Source of the DNA: [Empedobacter] haloabium
GTDB taxonomy: Bacteria > Pseudomonadota > Gammaproteobacteria > Burkholderiales > Burkholderiaceae_D
Assembly (NCBI GenBank): GCA_008011715.2
Contig: CP136508.1
Location: forward strand, 3,472,001-3,536,000
Length of the DNA stretch: 64,000 nt
Direction of reading: 5' to 3'
Below the pieces are notes generated by a model. It searched no databases. It was not told the DNA's origin and worked only from the letters and a program-made list of their open reading frames with translations. Both the position numbers and the translations under genes were made by a program. Below are positions 9,697 through 17,022 of the stretch, in pieces; position 1 is the first letter of the stretch, and each line of letters starts with the position of its first letter.

Positions 9697-10389
9697 TCAT
9701 TTGTCGACATGCAGCACGCCATGCGTGTCTACATTTTTGCCTGCGAGCAGAGCCGCCTCGTTCTTGCTATGCCCGGAGATACGAAAACCGGACTTGCCCC
9801 AGTTGCCGATCTTGCCGACATACAGGTACAGCACGCTCTGCAGGCCGACGCGAATCGGTTGGTCATGCAGGACCTGCTTGACGGCCAGGTACAAATTCCG
9901 GCAGGAGCGATCACTCCATTTCAAGGGTGTACCGACCCACACGGTCGGTCCCGACTGACCACTCCAATTCATCCGGCGCACAGCTTGCATGATCGAATCG
10001 AAGTCGCCTGCGACCGTGCCGTTCAGATGGTTGGGGGCTGACGGCAGGCTGTTCAGATCGAGCAGCTTGGGCTCAACGGCAAACGTTACCGGCAAGCCGA
10101 CAGGCTTGACCGTGGCGCTTGCCGGCTGAGGATGGGCACCAACCATCGAGGCGTAGGAATGCACTGGCGCGATCGCCTGAGTGATCCCTGCCTGCAGGTG
10201 CGGGGTCACCGGTTTCGGCGATTTGATCCTGGGGGGTGGCACGATCACCGCCTGCACGGGGGCGTCCCGCAGGGATTTCGGCAGCGGCGGAATCGGCAGC
10301 GCAAGGTCGAGCTTCCAAGGGCACTTCGCCTCGTCGCAATCGCACAGCACTGCCCAGGTGGGCCATTCCTTGCAGATATCGCAATGCAT
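9697..10389 (-). CDS. Unknown Cys-rich protein of the T6SS effector cassette
   Basis: This 230-residue protein is not recognised. The N-terminus carries a compact cysteine set, CDIC (residues 3-6) and CDCDEAKC (about 18-25), resembling a small metal knuckle. A Pro-rich linker (PIPPLPKSL, IVPPPRIKSPKPVTP) follows. The C-terminal half (about 130-230) looks globular, with NWSGQSGPTVWVGTPLKWSD, LYLYVGKIGNWGKSGFRISG and a final DTHGVLHVDK. The start at 10389 is chosen because AAAAGGAGAAC stands just upstream; longer frames lack such a site. It lies between the lipoprotein gene and the PAAR-like/VgrG genes, so it may be an effector, adaptor or immunity protein. No catalytic motif could be assigned, and the modular look (Cys head, Pro linker, C-terminal domain) is the only hint. 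Confidence 0.8.
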   Translation of the reverse strand: MHCDICKEWPTWAVLCDCDEAKCPWKLDLALPIPPLPKSLRDAPVQAVIVPPPRIKSPKPVTPHLQAGITQAIAPVHSYASMVGAHPQPASATVKPVGLPVTFAVEPKLLDLNSLPSAPNHLNGTVAGDFDSIMQAVRRMNWSGQSGPTVWVGTPLKWSDRSCRNLYLAVKQVLHDQPIRVGLQSVLYLYVGKIGNWGKSGFRISGHSKNEAALLAGKNVDTHGVLHVDK

Positions 10390-10439
10390 CGTGTTCTCCT
10401 TTTGGCTGTCATGCATGGTTGGGCGGACCACCGTTGGCG

Positions 10440-10916
10440 CTACCGGGATTTCGCTGGCCGCCGCGCATCCGGTCCAGATACCCATTCGGCCCTGCGCGCC
10501 GTCAGATCGACCAGGTACCGCCCCCCGGCCTCGTTCTCGATCTCCAGGTGCGTGCCATCGGCGGCCAGCTTCATGCTGCGGAAGTAGCGCCCCGGCTGGA
10601 ACGGTGCGTCGGCCTGCGTCGGCACCTCGTACACCTTCAGCATCCACAGCCGCTCGCCGCTGGCGGGATCGACAGCGACCAGGTAGCCGCCGGGCTGGTC
10701 GCCGCCGTGCTGCCCGCTCCGCATGTCCTGTTCGTAGCGGACCCCGGCGTGGACGACGGGATCGACGTGAGGTGGCGCCTTGCGGCTGGCGCTCGGTGGT
10801 TCGCTCATGGCAGTGTTCTCCTCGATGGTTGACGGGACTGGCGACATGTCGGCTGCGCACCCGCCAGCGGCAAGCGACAGCAGCAGGGGCGCCAGCCGAT
10901 GCGGTCGTCCATTCAT
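10440..10916 (-). CDS. Putative lipoprotein of the effector cassette (possible immunity protein)
   Basis: From 10916 the product has 158 residues. It begins with a signal-like segment (RRL-type charge, LAPLLLSLAAGG) ending at a cysteine, as in lipoproteins, although the lipobox AGGC is imperfect. This ATG overlaps the stop of the upstream protease gene as ATGA. An internal ATG at 10808 has a better ribosome site (GAGGAGAAC), would give a 122-residue cytosolic form, and is a real alternative. The mature part carries GGYLVAVDPASGERLWMLKV and FRSMKLAADGTHLEIENEAG, which looks beta-rich. Being right behind a candidate protease and near a candidate lipase, it could neutralise one of them in the periplasm; this is inference from position. 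It does not look like TssJ. Confidence 0.72.
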   Translation of the reverse strand: MNGRPHRLAPLLLSLAAGGCAADMSPVPSTIEENTAMSEPPSASRKAPPHVDPVVHAGVRYEQDMRSGQHGGDQPGGYLVAVDPASGERLWMLKVYEVPTQADAPFQPGRYFRSMKLAADGTHLEIENEAGGRYLVDLTARRAEWVSGPDARRPAKSR

Positions 10917-12019
10917 TTGATGGTCAGCGCGGTATTGCGTTCGGCGGCGGTCAACGCGCCGCCGCAGTCGGCGGCAAAAAAGGCCCAGTTGTCCGCGTTG
11001 CGGATGCAGTCGCTGCCCGGGTAGCCGGCATGCGGTCCGATGCCATAGGAGGCATAGCGGGGCGCGCCCTTGTTCACGTCGGCGGTGCCGCACACGAGGT
11101 GCGACAGCTCGTGCACGACGATGCGGGTCCAGTTGGCCTGGCCGGTCAGCACGTCGCCTGGCGCCCAGGTGAAGAACTGGCTCTCGATATACACCACGTC
11201 CATCCCCTCGCCATTGCTGGCGAACGTGAACGCCTCCGCGGCCAGGAACTCCGCCTCGTCGGCATCGGTGGTGCCGCGGAACGGTACCCAGTCCGTCAGC
11301 ACCAGATTACCCTTGTTGAGCATGGCGATGATCTTCTTGAAGCCGGCACCGAGGTCGGTGATGTAGGTTGACAGGGTCGCATCGGCCAGCCCTGTTTCGG
11401 CAAACCAGCGCGATACCACCGCGCGCGCGTCGGTGGTGGCCTTGTCCTTGCTCTTCGACGCCGCCTGGGCCAGCACGATGCCAGCCTTCTGGCACCACGC
11501 CAGCGCCTGTTGCACGCTGGTGCCGAGATGGCGCTTCTGCTCCTCGCTGAATATTTCGTTGTCGCTGGCGAGGATCGTCTTGACGGCGCCCACTGTGCCG
11601 CCGCTGGCGGCGATATGGAGACTGGGCCAGTCGGTGATCGCGGTCGGCAGCGACACCACCCATACCTTGCGGTTACCCGCCTTGTTCTGCAGGTAGACAT
11701 GGCGCAGCAGTTTCAGGCAGGCGGCGCGCTTCTTCGCTTCCGCCGTCAGCGTGCCAGCCGCTCCCTCCACCCAGGCACCGGCGCCTTGCAGGATGCCGCG
11801 ATCCTCGGTCACCTTGGTCGTGCCCGTACCTGCCGTGACCTTGACGCGCAGCTTGCCCAGCGCGTTTTCCTTGGCGGCGTCGAAACCGGCGGGCGACATC
11901 AACAGTTCCAGTTCCTTGACCAGCGGCCGCCAGTCAGGCGCGAAATTGCCGTTCTGCGCGATGACGGCACGCGCCGCCTCGTATTCCGGCTTGAATTTCT
12001 TGTTCCAGTCGATCGGCAT
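10913..12019 (-). CDS. M35-like (aspzincin) zinc metallopeptidase, candidate T6SS effector
   Basis: The 368-residue protein ends in a zinc-protease domain. VVHELSHLVCGTAD contains HExxH (His303, Glu304, His307), with GTAD seven residues later (Asp314 as likely third ligand) and a YASYG motif, as in the deuterolysin / lysine-specific M35 family (GTxDxxYG). The aspartate lies somewhat closer to the second His than in classical members. The N-terminal 250 residues are not recognised and carry no signal peptide, which fits delivery by a secretion machine. The second of two close ATGs is chosen because AAGGAG lies 7 nt before it. Position inside the T6SS operon, upstream of vgrG and the PAAR-like gene, suggests an effector. 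Peptidoglycan or protein as target cannot be decided. Confidence 0.8.
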   Translation of the reverse strand: MPIDWNKKFKPEYEAARAVIAQNGNFAPDWRPLVKELELLMSPAGFDAAKENALGKLRVKVTAGTGTTKVTEDRGILQGAGAWVEGAAGTLTAEAKKRAACLKLLRHVYLQNKAGNRKVWVVSLPTAITDWPSLHIAASGGTVGAVKTILASDNEIFSEEQKRHLGTSVQQALAWCQKAGIVLAQAASKSKDKATTDARAVVSRWFAETGLADATLSTYITDLGAGFKKIIAMLNKGNLVLTDWVPFRGTTDADEAEFLAAEAFTFASNGEGMDVVYIESQFFTWAPGDVLTGQANWTRIVVHELSHLVCGTADVNKGAPRYASYGIGPHAGYPGSDCIRNADNWAFFAADCGGALTAAERNTALTIK

Positions 12020-12086
12020 GATCATGCTCCTTCACGAGACGTGTGACCTGACGGGGCCGTATGGACCGCCGGTCTGCCTGCGCTGT

Positions 12087-13262
12087 TCATAGTGCTGCCT
12101 TGTTGGTGACGACACGCCGCGCCGTGCATGGAAAGGACGAGAGCAGCTTCTTTTGCTCCAGGCTCAATTTGCTGAAGTCCCGGCCGCCGATCACCCTGTT
12201 CCACAGGTACTCGTGATGCGTATTGATGAATCCGCCCGGAGATTCCAGCGCCGTCACCTTGGCCAATGGCGTGTTGGTGCTGGCATGCCCCTGCGCGATC
12301 GGGCGCGTCGTGCCCAGGCTGTCCGGCAGCTTCGTATAGCTGTGCTGTTGCATCGCCTGGTAACCGGCGTCCAGCAGTACCATTTCGTCGTACAGCTTGA
12401 GCTGCTGGTAGCTGGACAAATTCAGGCAATTCGTCATCGTCACCCCATGACAGTTCAAGAACAGTTCCGCGAAATGACGCACCAGCCGGCCCGGCGCCGT
12501 GAACGTCTGCGGCCCCTGCCGCTGGCCATCCGCATGCGCATTGCCGACGAGGGTGCCATGGCGCCCCGGCAGTATCACGGTGAGATAGCTGCCGCGCACC
12601 GACAACTTCGGCAGCGTCGGCGTGAAGCCGAACGACCTTTCGTCACGCGCGAAGACGCCGAAATAGTCCTGCACGTTCGGGCCGAGCGCGACCCGATGCG
12701 GCTGGAACTGCAATGGTCCGGGCACGGGGTCGATGGCGAAGATATTCACCGTGATGCCTTTCAGCTGCTCGTCCTGCGCCATCGCATTGGCCATCATGTG
12801 GCAGGTCACGGCGCCACGACTCCAGCCGACCAGGTTCACTACCGTCGGCAGCGGAATGCCGAGGATCTTTTTGCGCGCCGCCTGCAAGTCCTGCGGCGTG
12901 ATCCTGCGCACGCTGCTTTCGTCCACCAGGCCGCCCAGTGCCCTCTTGTCCTTGTTCGTGTAGCGCCTGCGGGACCACTTGGGATCCTTCTTGATGACGG
13001 CGATCGCATGGGCCACGTTCTCTTCCCAGCCGTAGCCGAACCCGATCCCCATCGGGCTGCAGTAGTTACCGGGCCTGACCCACTTGTCCGCTTCCTGCAG
13101 GTTGCCGCTGCCCGGACCGTCGACGATGATCCAGTCGTCGAACTCCAACCCGGGATGATTGCGCGCCAGCTTGGCGATCAGTTCACCGTCGATGTAGGCC
13201 GGGTTCTGATGGTCCTCGTGGCTGGCGCCCGTCCCGCAAAAAAATACCGTAAACGTCGTCAT
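12087..13262 (-). CDS. Alpha/beta-hydrolase (DUF2235-like) lipase effector candidate
   Basis: The 391-residue protein has the features of T6SS lipase (Tle-type) or DUF2235 hydrolases. It starts with a first strand FTVFFCGTGAS and carries a nucleophile elbow VNLVGWSRGA (GxSxG, Ser148). A candidate acid follows in FAIDPVPG (Asp178), and a candidate histidine in the PGRHGTLVGNAHAD region. No signal peptide or membrane segment is seen, in keeping with injection rather than Sec export. A strong ribosome site (GAGGAGAG) precedes the ATG. The gene is the first of the cassette downstream of tssH. Phospholipase activity is inferred from the family and location; an esterase or another hydrolase is possible. 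Confidence 0.82.
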   Translation of the reverse strand: MTTFTVFFCGTGASHEDHQNPAYIDGELIAKLARNHPGLEFDDWIIVDGPGSGNLQEADKWVRPGNYCSPMGIGFGYGWEENVAHAIAVIKKDPKWSRRRYTNKDKRALGGLVDESSVRRITPQDLQAARKKILGIPLPTVVNLVGWSRGAVTCHMMANAMAQDEQLKGITVNIFAIDPVPGPLQFQPHRVALGPNVQDYFGVFARDERSFGFTPTLPKLSVRGSYLTVILPGRHGTLVGNAHADGQRQGPQTFTAPGRLVRHFAELFLNCHGVTMTNCLNLSSYQQLKLYDEMVLLDAGYQAMQQHSYTKLPDSLGTTRPIAQGHASTNTPLAKVTALESPGGFINTHHEYLWNRVIGGRDFSKLSLEQKKLLSSFPCTARRVVTNKAAL

Positions 13263-13326
13263 GTCGCTCTCCTCATCCTTCCTGCCCGCGCTGCGGCTTC
13301 GGAAACAGGCGCGCCGCGTGGGGCGC

Positions 13327-15993
13327 TCATGTCAGCTCGTACTCGAATGCTTGCCCGGGCGCGCGCACCGCGATGGCACGCACTGCCTGCGCCGCCGCAC
13401 CGGCAGCGAGCAGCCTGCGGCTCAGCTCCGGCAACAGCGTGTTGGTCAATATCGCATCGATCATCCGCCCACCCGACTCGCTCTCGGTGCAACGCGAGAC
13501 CACCAGCCGTGCCACATCGTCGCCATACTCGAACGGGATGCCGTAGCGCGCCTCGACCCGCCGCTTGACGCGCTCCAGCTGCAGCCGCACGATCCGGCCC
13601 AGCATCTGGTCCGACAGCGGGTAGTAGGGAATCGTCACCAGGCGTCCCAGCAGGGCCGGCGGGAACACCTTCAGCAAGGCCGGCCGCAAAGCCTTGGCCA
13701 TGCCCTCCGGATCGGGCATCAGGTCCGGGTCCTTGCACAGCCCCGCGATCAGGTCCGTCCCCGCATTGGTGGTGAGGATGATCAGCGTGTTCTTGAAATC
13801 GATGAAGCGGCCCTCGCCATCCTCCATGAAGCCCTTGTCGAACACCTGGTAGAAGATCTCGTGCACGTCGGGGTGGGCCTTTTCCACCTCGTCCAGCAGC
13901 ACCACCGAGTAGGGCCGACGCCGTACCGCCTCGGTGAGCACGCCGCCTTCGCCATAGCCGACGTATCCCGGTGGCGCGCCCTTCAGGGTCGATACCGTGT
14001 GCGCTTCCTGGTACTCGCTCATGTTGATGGTGATCAGGTTCTGCTCGCCGCCGTACAGGGCCTCGGCCAGCGCCAGCGCCGTCTCGGTCTTGCCGACGCC
14101 GGAGGTACCGGCCAGCAGGAACACGCCCACCGGCTTGCCGGGATTGTCCAGCCCCGCGCGCGACGTCTGGATGCGCCTGGCGATCATGTCCATCGCATGG
14201 TCCTGGCCCACTACCCGCTGCGCCAGCACGGTGCCGATGCTGAGGATGTTTTCCAGCTCATTCTTGGCCATCCGGCCGACCGGAATCCCGGTCCAGTCGC
14301 CGACCACGGCGGCGACGGCCTGGTAGTCCACCGTGGCCAGCACCAGCGGCTGTTCGCCCTGCAGCGCCGCCAGCTTGCCCTGGATGCCCTGCAGCTGTTC
14401 GCGCCAGCCGGCCCGTTCATGGTCGCCATCCGTGCCGTCGACCGGCCTGCCGCCATCGCGCAGCCTGGCGCGCAGTGCCAGCAATTCGTCAACCAGCGCG
14501 CGCTCGCCCTGCCAGCGCTCCTCCAGCGCCGCCAGCCGGCCCTGCTCCTCGTCCAGCGCCATTTGCGCCGCGCTGGCGCGCCGGGCCGTGTCGATGCCGA
14601 TCGCGTCCTCGCGCCGGATGATCTCCAGCTCCGTCGTCAGCGCGTCGATGCGCTTGCGGCTGTCGTCCACCTCGGCCGGCGTGGCATGCAGGCTGACCGC
14701 CACGCGCGCGCTGGCCGTGTCGAGCAGGCTGACGGATTTATCCGGCAGCTGGCGGCCGGGAATGTAGCGGTGCGACAGCCGTACGGCCGCCTCCAGCGCC
14801 TCGTCCAGGATCTGCACCTTGTGATGCCCCTCCATCGTCGAGGCCACGCCGCGCATCATCAGGATGGCGCGCGCCTCGTCCGGCTCATCGACCTGGATGC
14901 TCTGGAAGCGCCGCGTCAGCGCCGGGTCCTTCTCGATATGCTTCTTGTATTCAGCGAAGGTGGTCGCGCCGATGGTGCGCAAGGTGCCGCGCGCCAGTGC
15001 CGGCTTCAGCAGGTTGGCGGCGTCGCCCGTGCCGGCCGCCCCGCCGGCGCCCACCAGCGTATGGGTCTCGTCGATGAACAGGATGATCGGCTTCTCGCTG
15101 GCCTGCACCTCGTCGATGACGGCGCGCAGGCGCTGCTCGAACTCGCCTTTCATGCTGGCGCCGGCCTGCAGCAGGCCCACGTCCAGCGTCAGCAGGCGCA
15201 CCTCCTTCAGCGCCGGCGGCACGTCGCCGCGCGCGATGCGCTGCGCGAAGCCTTCCACCACGGCCGTCTTGCCGACGCCGGCCTCGCCGATCATGATCGG
15301 GTTGTTCTGGCGCCGCCGCATCAGGATGTCGACCATCTGGCGGATCTCGTCGTCGCGGCCGACGATCGGGTCCATCTTGCCGCCGCGCGCCTGTTCGGTC
15401 AGATCGACCGTATATTTTTGCAGCGCTTCCTGCTTGCCCAGCGCCGCCGGCGCCACGGCACCGGCGGCTTCGCCGGGTGCGGCGGTGACGAAGCCGTCGC
15501 TCGCCGTCATGCGCGCTTCCGGCGACTCCTTCAGCAGGCTGGCGAAGCGCTCGGACAGGTCGTCCGGCTTGATGCGCTCGAACTGGCGGCTGATCGCGAA
15601 CAGGGCATTGCGCAGGTTGGCGGTCTTCAGTGCCGCCACCACCAGGTGACCGCTGCGCACGGCGCCTTCGCCGAACATCAGCGTGCCGTACACCCAGGCC
15701 CGTTCGACCAGCTCCTCGACGTGCGAGGACAGGTCGGTGACGGAGGTGGCGCCGCGTGGCAGCCGGTCCAGCGCCGCCGTCAGGTCGCGCGCCAGCCCGG
15801 CGCCATCGAGTTCGTAGTGGCGCACGATGCGGTGCAGGTCGGAGTCCTGCAGCTGCAGGATCTGGTGCACCCAGTGGACCACCTCCACATAGGGATTGCC
15901 GCGCAGCTTGCAAAATACCGTGCTGCTGTCGATCGCGCGGTAGCACAACGCATCGAGCTTGCCAAACAATGCGACCCGGCTGATATCGGCCAT
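13327..15993 (-). CDS. tssH: T6SS AAA+ ATPase TssH (ClpV)
   Basis: ClpV disassembles the contracted TssBC sheath so that subunits can be reused. The 888-residue protein has the Clp N-domain, then two AAA+ modules separated by a coiled middle domain (about 400-520). Walker A is GEAGVGKT in the first module and GTSGVGKT in the second. Walker B regions are ILFIDETHTL and VVLLDEVEKA, and the pore loop of D2 lies in GAPPGYVGYGEGG. The length is right for ClpV1. It is followed after 64 nt by the lipase-like gene and preceded 21 nt upstream by tssG. Distinction from ClpB rests on the operon and on the divergent N-domain (MADISRVALFGKLDALC). Confidence 0.96.
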   Translation of the reverse strand: MADISRVALFGKLDALCYRAIDSSTVFCKLRGNPYVEVVHWVHQILQLQDSDLHRIVRHYELDGAGLARDLTAALDRLPRGATSVTDLSSHVEELVERAWVYGTLMFGEGAVRSGHLVVAALKTANLRNALFAISRQFERIKPDDLSERFASLLKESPEARMTASDGFVTAAPGEAAGAVAPAALGKQEALQKYTVDLTEQARGGKMDPIVGRDDEIRQMVDILMRRRQNNPIMIGEAGVGKTAVVEGFAQRIARGDVPPALKEVRLLTLDVGLLQAGASMKGEFEQRLRAVIDEVQASEKPIILFIDETHTLVGAGGAAGTGDAANLLKPALARGTLRTIGATTFAEYKKHIEKDPALTRRFQSIQVDEPDEARAILMMRGVASTMEGHHKVQILDEALEAAVRLSHRYIPGRQLPDKSVSLLDTASARVAVSLHATPAEVDDSRKRIDALTTELEIIRREDAIGIDTARRASAAQMALDEEQGRLAALEERWQGERALVDELLALRARLRDGGRPVDGTDGDHERAGWREQLQGIQGKLAALQGEQPLVLATVDYQAVAAVVGDWTGIPVGRMAKNELENILSIGTVLAQRVVGQDHAMDMIARRIQTSRAGLDNPGKPVGVFLLAGTSGVGKTETALALAEALYGGEQNLITINMSEYQEAHTVSTLKGAPPGYVGYGEGGVLTEAVRRRPYSVVLLDEVEKAHPDVHEIFYQVFDKGFMEDGEGRFIDFKNTLIILTTNAGTDLIAGLCKDPDLMPDPEGMAKALRPALLKVFPPALLGRLVTIPYYPLSDQMLGRIVRLQLERVKRRVEARYGIPFEYGDDVARLVVSRCTESESGGRMIDAILTNTLLPELSRRLLAAGAAAQAVRAIAVRAPGQAFEYELT

Positions 15994-16014
15994 GTTGTTC
16001 TCCTGTGGTTCCGG

Positions 16015-17022
16015 TCAGGCCGCGACGGCGGCGCCCCGGAGTGTCAATCGATCGGCGTCGTGCGCCGCCGGCGCGCTGGCCAGATAAGTGGTCCAGCCCA
16101 GCCGCATCGCGCCGAGCTGCAGACGCGGCACCTGCTCCTTCTTCAGCACCAGCCGGACCTCCCAGTCCAGCGCCAGCCCGGCGTACTGATGTACCCACGC
16201 GCGCAGCCGGCACATGCCGGGCGCCCCAGGCAGCAGGCGCAGGTAGTCGGCATAGTCGAGCGGGCCGAACACCAGGCGGAACCTGTGCTGGCAGTCCCAC
16301 ACGGCGCGCCCCAGCACGGCCGACCCGCCCAGCCGGTTGCCGCGCTCCTCGCCACCGATCCGCGTGCACTGCGGCGGCGGGATGCGCAGCCAGTGGCCGG
16401 CAAACTGCTCCAGCCGCACCGGCAGGCCGTAGTAGGCGCGCAGGATGGTGGCCAGGCCGGCCGCCGGGCGCTTGCCGTTGGCCAGCAGCCCGGCGAAATG
16501 CAGCTTGGCGAAGTCGCCGATGGCGTCCCGTTCGCGCAGCGCGGCGGTACCGATGCCGCACAGGCTGCCCACGTAGTCGCCGAAGCGGTCGCTGGCGGGG
16601 CGGTCCAGGCTGATCGCCGGCTCGGCGCTGGCGCGGGCGCGGTAGAACAGCGCCAGTACCCGGTGATGGAAAATATCGAGGAAGGCCGCCATCGTGCCGT
16701 CGCCATGGTGGCGGGCGCGTTCGCGGGCGTACTCGGTGAGATGCAACGGCAGCGGCCCGTTCGGTCCCGTGAGACCCAGGAAATTCACGCTCAGGCGCGC
16801 CTTGCCGCGCGCGCCAGCCGGCGCGAACGAGCGCAGCGCGCCCGGTTCGAACAGCAGCGAGGGATCCTGGCCGAAGCGTACCGCCTCGTCGCGCGGCCGC
16901 AGCGCGGTGCCGATGCGGGGCTGGTGCGGATAGGCGTTTTCCAGCAGCCGCAGCGCCTGGAAGAAGTCCATCCGCCCGGCCCGTTCGAGCAGCTGGCGCT
17001 CGACGTCTACAGGATCGCGCAT
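16015..17022 (-). CDS. tssG: T6SS baseplate protein TssG
   Basis: TssG (ImpH/VasB) forms the baseplate wedge with TssF, TssE and TssK. The 335-residue product opens with MRDPVDVERQLLERAGRMDFFQALRLLE, where the FFQ.LRLLE motif is typical, and later has FLGLTGPNGPLPLHLTEY, a family hallmark. The start at 17022 lies inside the end of tssF (16-bp overlap), which implies coupled translation. The length matches the family (300-350). No unusual feature was seen. Confidence 0.95.
   Translation of the reverse strand: MRDPVDVERQLLERAGRMDFFQALRLLENAYPHQPRIGTALRPRDEAVRFGQDPSLLFEPGALRSFAPAGARGKARLSVNFLGLTGPNGPLPLHLTEYARERARHHGDGTMAAFLDIFHHRVLALFYRARASAEPAISLDRPASDRFGDYVGSLCGIGTAALRERDAIGDFAKLHFAGLLANGKRPAAGLATILRAYYGLPVRLEQFAGHWLRIPPPQCTRIGGEERGNRLGGSAVLGRAVWDCQHRFRLVFGPLDYADYLRLLPGAPGMCRLRAWVHQYAGLALDWEVRLVLKKEQVPRLQLGAMRLGWTTYLASAPAAHDADRLTLRGAAVAA

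Noticed and set aside
10440..10916. The effector-cassette lipoprotein as the missing TssJ.
   Set aside because: No TssJ-type sequence pattern, and its position behind the protease gene differs from the usual place beside tssK.
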